Below are positions 5,707 through 12,943 of a stretch of 14,648 nucleotides of DNA, in pieces (within the stretch, counting starts at the first letter, position 1; the number at the start of each line of letters is the position of its first letter). The notes beneath the pieces were generated by a model. The model was not told the origin of the DNA and did no database searches. It saw only the letters and a list, made by a program, of their open reading frames with translations. Source of the DNA: Bacteroides sp. OF04-15BH (GTDB lineage: Bacteria; Bacteroidota; Bacteroidia; Bacteroidales; Bacteroidaceae); NCBI RefSeq assembly GCF_003477995.1, contig NZ_QUEM01000047.1:1-14648 (forward strand), read 5' to 3'. Both the position numbers and the translations under genes were made by a program.

Positions 5707-6846
5707 ATGAACTTTGAAGCATTAGTAAAACATATCAGCACGATACAGAACACGTTGCAGGCACAAGCCGCACACGCTGTAAACCTTGCCCTTACTTCCC
5801 GTAACTGGCTTATGGGGTGCTATATTGTGGAGTTTGAGCAGAACGGAGAAGACCGTGCCGCCTACGGTGAACAATTGTTGAAAAAACTGGAACAACGACT
5901 GAAAACAAAAGGTCTGAATGAACGTAGATTCCGTGAATTTAGGCGGCTGTACCTCGTTTATCCACAACTAAAAGAACCTGTTACACAATACATTGCATCA
6001 CAAATTCAAATTCGGCAGTCATTGACCGCTGAATTCACTGAACCAATTCGGCGGTTGGTGACCGCCGAATCTGAAAATGGCATTTGGAAACTATCAACAG
6101 AATACCCACAAACCGAAACATGGATGATTCCGGCTGATAGATTATTCAATAGATTATCTTCCACCCATTTAAACACTATATCGGGAATTGAGAATCCGGT
6201 AAAACGTGCTTTCTATGAAATGGAAACCATTCGTGGCTGCTGGTCTGTAAAGGAGTTGGAGCGACAAATCGCATCTTTATATTACGAACGTAGCGGACTA
6301 TCCAAAAACAAAGAAGCCCTCTCCGCTTTAGTCCAGCAACAAGCAACCTTATTACAACCTAAAGATGTTATCAATACACCTGTTACTTTGGAGTTCTTAG
6401 GGTTGAATGAACGTGCATTAGTGACGGAAAACGATTTGGAACAATCCATTCTTGACAACTTGCAACGCTTCCTATTGGAAATGGGACATGGCTTCTGCTT
6501 TGAAGCCCGGCAAAAACGCATCTTGATTGATGAAGATTATTTCTTTGCCGACCTTGTGTTCTATCATCGTATTTTGAAATGTCATGTTATTGTAGAATTG
6601 AAGATAGACAAGTTCCACCATGAGTATGCTTCGCAACTAAATATGTATCTGAACTATTTCAAAGCGGAAGTGATGCAGCCGGATGATAATCCACCTATCG
6701 GTATTCTGCTTTGCACTGAAAAGGGAGATACATTAGTAAAGTATGCCACTGCCGGATTAGACCCAAATATCTTTGTACAGAAGTATAGGATAGAACTTCC
6801 AACAGAAGAAGAAATAAAAGAGTTCATTTCTTCCTCAAGCTATTAA
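5707..6846 (+). CDS. DUF1016 / YhcG-family PD-(D/E)XK nuclease-domain protein
   Basis: The 379-residue product has the two-part YhcG architecture. An N-terminal DUF1016 helical domain covers about residues 1-90 (RNWLMGCYIVEFEQ, YGEQLLKKLEQRL). The C-terminal PD-(D/E)XK domain covers about 225-365, with Asp282 (ADLVFYH), Glu297 and Lys299 (VIVELKIDKF) as the catalytic set. The helical segment at about 125-225 contains the conserved NPVKRAFYEMETIRGCWSVKELERQI. Members of this family are common on mobile elements and in defence-related regions, but the physiological role is not settled. An Ile/Arg/Glu-rich linker (102-122) carries a duplicated palindromic coding repeat. The gene follows the integrase closely and is closed by a good terminator. 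The domain call is confident; the function is unknown. Confidence 0.9.
   Translation: MNFEALVKHISTIQNTLQAQAAHAVNLALTSRNWLMGCYIVEFEQNGEDRAAYGEQLLKKLEQRLKTKGLNERRFREFRRLYLVYPQLKEPVTQYIASQIQIRQSLTAEFTEPIRRLVTAESENGIWKLSTEYPQTETWMIPADRLFNRLSSTHLNTISGIENPVKRAFYEMETIRGCWSVKELERQIASLYYERSGLSKNKEALSALVQQQATLLQPKDVINTPVTLEFLGLNERALVTENDLEQSILDNLQRFLLEMGHGFCFEARQKRILIDEDYFFADLVFYHRILKCHVIVELKIDKFHHEYASQLNMYLNYFKAEVMQPDDNPPIGILLCTEKGDTLVKYATAGLDPNIFVQKYRIELPTEEEIKEFISSSSY
6010..6070. repeat. Two 25-bp palindromic repeats inside the DUF1016 gene
   Basis: The segments 6010-6034 and 6046-6070 match at 20 of 25 bases. The second is a perfect inverted repeat, ATTCGGCGG / CCGCCGAAT around a 7-nt loop; the first is an imperfect version. 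They encode the similar peptides IRQSLTAEF and IRRLVTAES in the linker between the two domains, and both keep the reading frame. Confidence 0.6.
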
Positions 6847-6866
6847 AATACAAAGTATGTCAAAAA

Positions 6867-6912
6867 CAAAACTGGAGAAAAGAGAAACAGGCTTTTTCTT
6901 TCGCCAGTTTTG
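6867..6912 (+). terminator. Intrinsic terminator after the integrase/DUF1016 unit
   Basis: The stem CAAAACTGG (6867-6875) / CCAGTTTTG (6904-6912), extended by GAAA/TTTC, is followed by CTTTTTAT. It lies 20 bp after the DUF1016 stop and separates the integrase unit from the outer-membrane/two-component block. Confidence 0.7.
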
Positions 6913-6926
6913 CTTTTTATACAAAT

Positions 6927-6971
6927 AAGTTTAGTTCAGCTTGGATATATAAAGTAACACAAACTAAACTT
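6927..6971. repeat. 10-bp inverted repeat upstream of the outer-membrane protein gene
   Basis: The perfect arms AAGTTTAGTT (6927-6936) and AACTAAACTT (6962-6971) are separated by 25 bp. They lie about 85 bp before the -33 box of the following promoter. They may be an operator. The core GTTTAGT also recurs in the repeat cluster before the primase gene. The rest of the 6847-7108 gap holds only the terminator and the promoter. Confidence 0.4.
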
Positions 6972-7053
6972 TGCCAATCGAAACAAATCTTTGCATTTCA
7001 TCCGTTTGATTCTAAACTTCATCCTGCTTATTCTGCGACTCATCTGAATTACA

Positions 7054-7084
7054 TTGTTCTATAATTTACCCATACTTATTTTTG
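7054..7084 (+). promoter_or_regulatory. Promoter of the outer-membrane/two-component block
   Basis: A -33 TTG (7054-7056) and a -7 TATTTTTG (7077-7084), 20 bp apart, fit the Bacteroides consensus. The predicted start is near 7090, about 20 nt before the ATG at 7109. Confidence 0.6.
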
Positions 7085-7108
7085 CACAAACATTTTAATA
7101 GTTAAAGT

Positions 7109-8050
7109 ATGGTTTCATTCAATTTAAGCAAGAGAAAATTATTACTATCAGTATCAAAATTACAACTGATATTGTTATTGTGTACCGTTATCCCTCACAA
7201 TCTTTCAGCACAAGGCTTTATAGAAACAGGATATACGCCACAGAGAAACTTATTGGATAAAGATGATAAAAAGCATGGTTCAGGCGATTTATTTCAAATT
7301 TCAGGAAGATATACGCTACCTCTTTCTGTGAAAAGGAATGAAAAAGGACAAGTAGTAGCGTGGTCTGCCACTATAAACTGCGTATATTCTGTTTTGAATA
7401 ATAAAGATGAAGCTCTGGATATAAACCCTAAGAATATCCTTAACTGTAGTTTTAATATTTCACATCGACGTCCTATTTCCGATAAATGGTATTTGATTGC
7501 TTCACTTGGGGCTGGCGTATATTCTTCACCTAACCATGTATCATTCAAAAGTATTTTAGCTAATGGTGCAGTAATTTTTGCATATAAAATAAGAGATAAT
7601 TTAGATATTGGCATTGGAGCAGGTTTAACAAATTCATACGGTGCACCCATTATTATGCCTATGACTTTTTTGAAGTGGAAAACAACAGGAAAATACGAAA
7701 TTGATGTAGAGGTAGCCAACCGTTTAAAAGTGTCTGTAACAAGAATTTTGACAGACAGGTTTAAATTAAGTTTAGTGCCATACGATATGGATGGAATATC
7801 CTCTGTAATAAAGAAAGACGGAGAGTCTAAAATTTATGGTTCAACACGATTAAGGTCTTATTTACGTCCAGAGTTTAAGATAAAGGAGAAATCTTTTATA
7901 TATTTAGGTATAGGAGCAGATATTTATCATAGTGTAAAAATCGCAGATAGAAGCTGGAAAGGTTTTGCCAATAGCTTCAAGGGAAATAATGAAAAGTGGA
8001 ATTTCGATAGAGCCTTTCATGTAATGGCTGGCTTTCGTTATGGTTTTTAA
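7109..8050 (+). CDS. Outer-membrane beta-barrel protein (DUF6268-like)
   Basis: The 313-residue product has a long basic N-terminus followed by a hydrophobic core and a cleavage region ending in SAQ (about residue 35), so it is exported. The mature chain alternates aromatic and polar residues in repeated amphipathic strands (for example WYLIASLGAGVYSS, LDIGIGAGLTNSYG, SFIYLGIGADIYHS). It ends in FRYGF, with the terminal aromatic typical of outer-membrane barrels. This matches the general look of Bacteroidetes DUF6268 barrels; the family name is from memory and less certain than the barrel call. The gene leads an AT-rich block followed after 2 bp by a tiny HMA-like gene and then a LytTR two-component pair. 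It may be a sensor, receptor or target of that system. The substrate is unknown. Confidence 0.75.
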   Translation: MVSFNLSKRKLLLSVSKLQLILLLCTVIPHNLSAQGFIETGYTPQRNLLDKDDKKHGSGDLFQISGRYTLPLSVKRNEKGQVVAWSATINCVYSVLNNKDEALDINPKNILNCSFNISHRRPISDKWYLIASLGAGVYSSPNHVSFKSILANGAVIFAYKIRDNLDIGIGAGLTNSYGAPIIMPMTFLKWKTTGKYEIDVEVANRLKVSVTRILTDRFKLSLVPYDMDGISSVIKKDGESKIYGSTRLRSYLRPEFKIKEKSFIYLGIGADIYHSVKIADRSWKGFANSFKGNNEKWNFDRAFHVMAGFRYGF

Positions 8051-8052
8051 CT

Positions 8053-8271
8053 ATGGATAATCTACTGTTCATATTTAGAACGTCCATATCCAAAAAGACA
8101 GATTTAAAACGAATCGGAAGTATTTTGAATAAATGTTCACGAATAAGCCATTGGAATGTGGATTTTGAAGATTGGGAAAAAATTTTAAGAATTGAATGTA
8201 CTGGACTTACAGCACATGAAATTGTAGCAATGCTTAAAATTATAGATATTTATGCAGAAGAACTTAAATAG
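8053..8271 (+). CDS. Small HMA-like (ferredoxin-fold) protein without metal-binding cysteines
   Basis: The 72-residue product is predicted by eye to be beta-alpha-beta-beta-alpha: strand LLFIFRTSI, helix KKTDLKRIGSILNKC, strand SHWNVDFED, strand KILRIECTG, helix AHEIVAMLKIIDIYAEEL. This is the fold of heavy-metal-associated (HMA) domains. The CxxC loop that binds metal after the first strand is absent (TSISKKT), so it is unlikely to be a classical copper chaperone. It starts 2 bp after the barrel gene and is probably translationally coupled to it. Cysteine-less HMA-like proteins of this size occur in Bacteroidetes, to my recollection. A role as a partner or adaptor of the barrel or kinase is a guess. 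The short length limits confidence, but the coupling supports a real gene. Confidence 0.6.
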   Translation: MDNLLFIFRTSISKKTDLKRIGSILNKCSRISHWNVDFEDWEKILRIECTGLTAHEIVAMLKIIDIYAEELK

Positions 8272-8287
8272 TAATCCCAATATATTG

Positions 8288-8295
8288 TATTTTTG
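8288..8295 (+). promoter_or_regulatory. Possible internal promoter (-7 box) before the response-regulator gene
   Basis: TATTTTTG in the 57-bp gap matches TAnnTTTG, but no TTTG is seen 19-21 bp upstream. It may give the two-component genes extra transcription independent of the barrel gene. Confidence 0.35.
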
Positions 8296-8328
8296 AGGAT
8301 AGTATAGTTCAACAAGGGAAAAATAGAT

Positions 8329-9090
8329 ATGATGAAATATTTGTTAGTAGAAGATGAGCGTTTTGCTTATGAAGAAATAAAGCGTATGATGCAGGCACTA
8401 AGAGCCGATTATCAAATGATTGGCTGGGCAGAGAGTGTGGAGCAGGCAGTCGGATTTCTAAAACAGGGAAATATTGATTTGATGATTGTTGATATACGAT
8501 TATCGGATGGAATTAGCTTTGAGATATTTGAACAATGTCCTATAGAAATTCCTGTTATTTTTACGACAGCTTATGATGAATACGCATTAAAGGCTTTTAA
8601 AGTGAATAGTATAGACTATTTATTAAAACCTATTGATGAAAAAGAACTGGATGCGGCATTATGCAAATTTGAACGAAGGAACTATTTGAATTGTACAATG
8701 CCCGAATATAAAAAATTGGAAGAAACATATTTATCTAACAACAAGAAGAATCGTTTTTTGATACAAATTGGTGACTCTTTCCAATATGTTGAAACTGCTG
8801 ATATAGCCTTTTTCTACAGTGAAGAAAAATACATCTATTTACATCTGTTTTCTAATCGTAGATATATAATAAACTATTCATTGGAACAGTTAGAATGTAT
8901 GTTGGATAGAAATATGTTTTTCCGTGTTTCAAGAAATTGTATTGCCAATATCAAGTCTATACAAAAAAGTTCAAAATATTTTGGAAGCCGACTGAAACTA
9001 TACTTCCTGCCGGAATGTCCCCATGAAGTTTTAGTTAGTCGTAACCGTGTTAGTGATTTTTTAAACTGGATTGATGATGTTAAGTCGTAA
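8329..9090 (+). CDS. LytTR-family response regulator
   Basis: The 253-residue product has a receiver domain (about 1-120) with the acidic pair Glu8/Asp9 (VEDE), the phospho-acceptor Asp55 (IVDIRLSDG), Thr80 and the conserved Lys100 in LLKP. A LytTR DNA-binding domain follows (about 145-250; QIGDSFQYVETADIAFFYSEE, FFRVSRNCIANIKSI). Such proteins bind paired direct repeats at promoters after phosphorylation by LytS-type kinases. The kinase gene overlaps its 3' end. The natural targets may be the barrel gene or the element's excision and transfer genes. ATG 8329 and ATG 8332 are consecutive; either could start translation. All key residues are present, so the protein should be active. Confidence 0.92.
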   Translation: MMKYLLVEDERFAYEEIKRMMQALRADYQMIGWAESVEQAVGFLKQGNIDLMIVDIRLSDGISFEIFEQCPIEIPVIFTTAYDEYALKAFKVNSIDYLLKPIDEKELDAALCKFERRNYLNCTMPEYKKLEETYLSNNKKNRFLIQIGDSFQYVETADIAFFYSEEKYIYLHLFSNRRYIINYSLEQLECMLDRNMFFRVSRNCIANIKSIQKSSKYFGSRLKLYFLPECPHEVLVSRNRVSDFLNWIDDVKS

Positions 9091-10147
9091 TTATAGACAT
9101 GAAAATTTAACTTTATCTTTTGTATTGATAATTATTATAATATCACAGTTTATGGGAAAAAGAAAGTCGATAATATTATTCATATCACTTATAGCAATAT
9201 CACTATTTCTATGTATTTCTACATTTTCATTATTAGCAAATAGTAGCTCTTATAAAATAGAAAATATTTTGTCTAATTTCTTTCTAAATATGCCTATATG
9301 CCTAATAATTGGGGCTATTGATTATAAGGTTATCAGCATTCTTCAAAAAAACAATTCTAAATACAGTGCTTCCCACTCTGTTATCATTGATTTCATATTA
9401 ACGGCATTATTAATAGGTACGTTATCCATAGTTGTAAATTATGTTTTACTTCTTATTTTTCCCGGTAAATTTGATATACTATATCAAGTATTACCAATGA
9501 TTTTATGGAATAGTATTATTGTTTTATTTATTGAATTATTCTTTTACAATAAGCGGCAGATTGAAAATGAAAACAAATTAAATATCATTGAGAAAGAAAA
9601 AGCTATCTATCAGTTTGAAGCATTAAAAAATCAAATAAACCCTCATTTCCTATTTAATAGTCTAAATGTTCTTTCTTCTCTTGCATATCAAGATGCTGAA
9701 AAAACAAATCTATTTACTAAAAAATTATCCAATGTTTATCGGTATCTGCTGACTACACATGACCGACCAACAGTAACGTTACAAGAAGAATTACAATTTG
9801 TCGATTCTTATTTATATTTAGAACAGATACGTTTTGGGGATACATTACAGGTTTTCATTGAAAATGATAAGAAACATCAAGATAAAGCTATTATTCCGGC
9901 AAGTTTACAGATGTTGGTAGAAAACGCTTTAAAACACAATATAAGTACTTCTAAATCACCATTAATTATTTATATAACTATAAATAAGGGTGGAGTAACA
10001 GTTTCCAACAATATACAGCTACGTAGCTATGTGACAAAAAATGGTATGGGATTGAACAACTTAAGGAAACAATATTCTTTATATGACAAAGAGGTACTTA
10101 TAACAGAAATAAAAACTAATTTTATTGTAAAACTACCTTATATTTAG
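9074..10147 (+). CDS. LytS/YehU-type membrane sensor histidine kinase
   Basis: The 357-residue product has four to five hydrophobic helices in the first 160 residues (around 13-28, 33-56, 70-90, 105-130, 138-158) with no large extracellular domain. It then has a coiled linker and a His_kinase domain with LKNQINPHFLFNSL (phospho-acceptor His191 with this start), the N box LVENALKHNI and the G box GMGLNNLRK. It should phosphorylate the LytTR regulator. ATG 9074 is chosen because it overlaps the regulator stop by 17 bp, as coupled pairs do. ATG 9077 follows directly, TTG 9071 is possible, and ATG 9152 (MGKRKS) is an alternative that would drop the first hydrophobic stretch. The membrane-embedded sensor suggests detection of a signal in or near the membrane. 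Confidence 0.9.
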   Translation: MMLSRNYRHENLTLSFVLIIIIISQFMGKRKSIILFISLIAISLFLCISTFSLLANSSSYKIENILSNFFLNMPICLIIGAIDYKVISILQKNNSKYSASHSVIIDFILTALLIGTLSIVVNYVLLLIFPGKFDILYQVLPMILWNSIIVLFIELFFYNKRQIENENKLNIIEKEKAIYQFEALKNQINPHFLFNSLNVLSSLAYQDAEKTNLFTKKLSNVYRYLLTTHDRPTVTLQEELQFVDSYLYLEQIRFGDTLQVFIENDKKHQDKAIIPASLQMLVENALKHNISTSKSPLIIYITINKGGVTVSNNIQLRSYVTKNGMGLNNLRKQYSLYDKEVLITEIKTNFIVKLPYI

Positions 10148-10167
10148 ACGATTGTAAATAATCTCAG

Positions 10168-10407
10168 ATGGATATGATTTTTAATCAGAGGTTTTTCCGG
10201 TTATTGTCGGAATACTCACAGCGTAAAGTTTCTGCATCCGAACTGACAGAAGCTATTGAAGAATTAGCTATTCATGTCACCAATTTCAGTATCAACGAGC
10301 AGAATTACAGCATATTACTACGTTATTTTTCTTTTGGCTTGTACCGTCTTAAATCGTACCGTGTACGGTTTGAGCAAGAAAAAAATGCCCTATTTGCATC
10401 TTATTGA
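10168..10407 (+). pseudogene. RteC-like regulator, N-terminal part of frameshifted gene
   Basis: This frame begins 20 bp after the kinase gene and codes for a plausible helical segment (MDMIFNQRFFRLLSEYSQRK; SASELTEAIEELAIH; LLRYFSFGLYRLKSYRVRFEQ). It runs into an A7 tract (10379-10385) and stops soon after, at 10407. With one A fewer in the tract, the frame would join the next segment to give a single product of about 203 residues. On its own this part has no recognisable domain. The same possibilities apply as for the split exported gene: true mutation, sequencing error in a homopolymer, or slippage. Assigning it to the RteC gene rests on position and the neat frame junction. Confidence 0.5.
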
Positions 10408-10780
10408 TGAAGCAATAGGACTTTTGAACACTGAAATACGCCTTATCGAATGGCGCATCAAGTATCCGGAACAACTCAAACAACGGCTTGAAAGACAAAA
10501 CATTTCCCCTCTCTATCTCGCTGATAAAACAACCCTTATCAACATCATGGAAATGGTAAGCGGTCTGTTCCTCTCCAAAGACATCGTTTATCAGAACGGT
10601 AAACCTGCTTATTTGGTGGACTTGGCGAAAGCCTTTGAATGGCTTTTCAACATCAGAATAAGCGACTGCCACCAAAAGCATGAGGACGTGATAAAACGGA
10701 AGCCGGGCAAACTTACTGAATTTCTTAATGGACTGGCAGACCTAATCAAAAAAGAACATGACAAGAAAGGATACAGATAA
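10385..10780 (+). pseudogene. RteC-like regulator, C-terminal domain part of frameshifted gene
   Basis: The segment of about 131 residues (ATG 10385, in the A tract; the frame is open further upstream, but that upstream translation looks non-coding) resembles the C-terminal half of RteC proteins. Its features include LADKTTLINIMEMVSGLFLS, a PAYLVDLAKAFEWLFNIRI segment and KRKPGKLTEFLNGLADLIKK near the end; RteC proteins have matching SKTxLxELxYAL, FExxFN and RKxxxTxFLxxL patterns. In CTnDOT, RteC activates excision genes and is itself controlled by the RteA/RteB two-component system. Here it sits directly behind a two-component pair. Whether the split gene makes a working protein is unclear. 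If the ATG at 10385 is used, a short form with only the C-terminal domain could be made. Confidence 0.6.
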
Positions 10781-10883
10781 TCAACAACTTATGATTTATT
10801 TATAGAGGATTCCATTAGTTCCCCTGTAATTTCTTTGCATCCGTTTTTAGAACTTTGCTTCATCAATCGATTGACAAACAAGA

Positions 10884-11243
10884 ATGTATAATCTGAAACA
10901 TGAAGCAATTATGTATATAGAGAATGACGAATTTGGTGAATGGATGCAGAAGCTGTACGCCAAACTGGAAGAACTCTGCAAGGATGTACGGGTACTACGC
11001 AATGCAGACAGGGTACTGCCCGAAGATGACAACCTATTGGATAATCAGGACTTGTGCCTGCTGTTCAAAGTAAGTATCAAAACCCTGCAACGCTACCGGG
11101 CTATCGGTGCGCTGCCGTACTTCACAATCAGCGGAAAAGTGTATTACAAGGCTTCCGATGTCCGGGAGTTCATCAAGGAAAGGTTCAGCATTACCACGCT
11201 ACGCCAGTTCGAGAAAGAACACTGTACGAAGAAAAAGAAGTGA
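10884..11243 (+). CDS. Excisionase-like helix-turn-helix protein
   Basis: The 119-residue product has a MerR/excisionase-type HTH_17 domain at about residues 53-100 (LLDNQDLCLLFKVSIKTLQRYRAIGALPYFTI and KVYYKASDVREFI, two halves of one domain). A charged helical N-terminus precedes it. Small HTH proteins of this kind are standard in Bacteroides mobile elements, where they act as recombination directionality factors or regulators. Two starts are possible: ATG 10884 and ATG 10911 (MYIENDEFGEW), and the second may be the true one. An imperfect -7 element (TTTCTTTG, 10830-10837) lies upstream. The gene is clearly richer in G+C than the two-component block to its left and matches the mobilization genes to its right, so it probably belongs to the conserved backbone. 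It ends at a shared terminator. Confidence 0.85.
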   Translation: MYNLKHEAIMYIENDEFGEWMQKLYAKLEELCKDVRVLRNADRVLPEDDNLLDNQDLCLLFKVSIKTLQRYRAIGALPYFTISGKVYYKASDVREFIKERFSITTLRQFEKEHCTKKKK

Positions 11244-11255
11244 ATCTGAAAAGTT

Positions 11256-11283
11256 GGAACGGTGAATGTGCTTCATCCGTTCC
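11256..11283. terminator. Bidirectional terminator hairpin between convergent genes
   Basis: The stem GGAACGG (11256-11262) / CCGTTCC (11277-11283) is extended by TGAA/TTCA with one bulged base. It lies in the 52-bp gap between the stop of the HTH gene and the stop of the minus-strand operon. There is no long T tract on the plus strand; AACTTTTC follows on the minus strand. Confidence 0.55.
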
Positions 11284-11295
11284 GGCTTTCCCTGT

Positions 11296-12015
11296 TTATG
11301 GCTTGCCCAGCTTATCGGCTTCTTTCTTTAGCTGTTCGGCTTGCTCGTTCAACAGCCTTGCACGTTCCAGTGTTTCCGCCTGCTTTTGGATGCGGTATTC
11401 AAAATCCATCACTGAATCGGTCAGACTTCGGATAAAACCGTTATCCCGTTGCCACTTGAACTTGTTTTCCAGTATATCAAAAGTTTCCCCGTCTGCCTGT
11501 CCTTGCATCAGCAAATAGCGGTATTTCATATCGTTGTCCTGCAACTGCTGCATACGTTCAGCCAAACGGACATTCAAGAATATGGAAGCGGAACAGATAA
11601 TCAGCACTGCCGAAAAAAGAAACAATCCCGGACGAATCCAAGAAGCTACTTTGTTGTAAATCTGTTGATAGAGCGGTAAGGGCGTAACTTCCTCTTTGTC
11701 CGTCTTGCAAGAGCCCAAAGCGTCAATCATTACCTTGAAACAACGGTAGGTTTCCAATACTATTTTCTTAGTGTCCTCGATATGTTTCTGCTGACCTTGC
11801 ATCCTGTTCCTTATCTCGTCAAGCTGGCTTCGGATAGCCTGCAAATCCTTTTCGGGAACAGCAGGGTTGCTGTGTAGTTCCGACAATGCCTGTTCGATTG
11901 CGTTCAGCCTTTCAAGAGTTTCCTCCCGACTGGCTGGCGTTACCTGTGCTTCCTGCTTCTCTTTCAGTTCAGTAACCATTGAGAGAAGCCCCTCTAAAAT
12001 CAAATTTTCCTCCAT
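11296..12015 (-). CDS. Membrane-anchored coiled-coil protein of the mobilization operon
   Basis: The 239-residue product has a predicted coiled coil at about 33-90 (Glu/Gln/Leu-rich, including LERLNAIEQALSELH). One membrane helix follows at about 129-148 (PGLFLFSAVLIICSASIFL), then a second charged coiled coil to the C-terminus (ERARLLNEQAEQLKKEADKL). No catalytic motif is seen. It begins 4 bp after the relaxase gene and is the last gene of the operon. This position and architecture are usual for the unnamed protein that follows MobC and MobP relaxase genes in Bacteroides elements. It might tether the relaxosome to the membrane or coupling protein, but that is inference. The function is not established to my knowledge. 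Confidence 0.8.
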   Translation of the reverse strand: MEENLILEGLLSMVTELKEKQEAQVTPASREETLERLNAIEQALSELHSNPAVPEKDLQAIRSQLDEIRNRMQGQQKHIEDTKKIVLETYRCFKVMIDALGSCKTDKEEVTPLPLYQQIYNKVASWIRPGLFLFSAVLIICSASIFLNVRLAERMQQLQDNDMKYRYLLMQGQADGETFDILENKFKWQRDNGFIRSLTDSVMDFEYRIQKQAETLERARLLNEQAEQLKKEADKLGKP

Positions 12016-12019
12016 GTAT

Positions 12020-12943
12020 TTACAATTTAAGTTGTTTTTTCTTTTTCTTCTTCTTCCTCAAAAAGGAATCATCGGGCATTTCATCAGCCGGGGCTGACAA
12101 ACCGGAAAACAAACCGCCTAAACCTACAATAAAAGAATTATCCGCTTTGTCGGGTGCCGATACTGATTTCTGAACAGGTGCGGTAACCGTCTGCTTATTG
12201 CTTCCGACTGTCGTCTGCCCTACATCCCCAAAACACTTATCCAGTTTGGAGAAACTGAAATTACGGTCTATCTCCGAACCCTTGAACGTGTATTCGCCTT
12301 TGGAAAAGGAAACGCCTTGTATCTCGCCTGTCTGCCCCTTGTACTTGAACCGAATAGTGATACCCTTTTCCGCTAACCGCTCCTGTAACTGCTGCCAGTT
12401 TCGGGATTTCCCGATTTCATTCTTTACAGCGTTGTAAATCTCGTATTTCGATTTGTCCGGCTCTTTCAAGCGGTGCTGCTTCACCTGTTCTTTTCCACCA
12501 GCGAAATAAAGCCCGTGCTTGGCTTTCAGCTTCTTGCATACCTGCTCGTTACGGTACATATCATTCTTGTCCGAAATGGTTTTGCCGTTGTTGTCAATAC
12601 GGTTGAATACGATATGCACATGTGGATGCTCCCGGTCTTGATGGCGCACGATGATATACTGTGTATCGGTGATTTTCATTTCACGCATATATTCCTGCGC
12701 AAGCTGTATCATCTTCTCGTCTGTCAATTTGGGTGCATCTACTGCCGAATAGCTCAACGCAATATGTCCGACTGGCTTTTTCAAGTCGGGATTCATCCCG
12801 GTCTGCATACAGAAGCTGCGGATTATATCTCCCCGGCTTTCTGTCAGTACCCCGTCCGCATGGAGCAAAGCCGCTTGTTCCTTGCCCAACACATAGTTCA
12901 CGCAACCCTTAAACCCGCTTCCCTTTTTTATTTTTCCAATCAT
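12020..12943 (-). CDS. mobA: MobP-type relaxase / mobilization nuclease
   Basis: The 307-residue product has the relaxase motifs of the MobA/VirD2-like family. The nicking tyrosine is Tyr17 in FKGCVNYVLG. Motif III is HQDREHPHVHIVFNR, with His106, His108 and His110 as metal ligands. The protein should cut one strand at oriT, stay attached to the 5' end and lead the strand into a recipient through a conjugation machine supplied elsewhere. The C-terminal third is not conserved catalytic sequence and ends in a lysine run. The start overlaps the MobC gene by 35 bp, the usual coupled arrangement. It is unrelated in family to the MobV relaxase at the left edge. The gene symbol is a generic name for this role. 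Confidence 0.92.
   Translation of the reverse strand: MIGKIKKGSGFKGCVNYVLGKEQAALLHADGVLTESRGDIIRSFCMQTGMNPDLKKPVGHIALSYSAVDAPKLTDEKMIQLAQEYMREMKITDTQYIIVRHQDREHPHVHIVFNRIDNNGKTISDKNDMYRNEQVCKKLKAKHGLYFAGGKEQVKQHRLKEPDKSKYEIYNAVKNEIGKSRNWQQLQERLAEKGITIRFKYKGQTGEIQGVSFSKGEYTFKGSEIDRNFSFSKLDKCFGDVGQTTVGSNKQTVTAPVQKSVSAPDKADNSFIVGLGGLFSGLSAPADEMPDDSFLRKKKKKKKQLKL

Noticed and set aside
7294..7719. Minus-strand frame of about 140 codons inside the barrel gene
   Set aside because: It is opposite a signal-peptide-bearing barrel gene with a consensus promoter; no independent evidence supports it.
10274..10384. Coding use of the second frame upstream of 10385 (MSPISVSTSRITAYYY...)
   Set aside because: The translation looks random and overlaps the plausible first-frame N-terminus; the real frame change is at the A7 tract.
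12028..12060. Run of lysine codons at the relaxase C-terminus as a third frameshift site
   Set aside because: The frame stays open to a normal stop just before the next gene with a 4-bp gap, and basic tails are common in relaxases.
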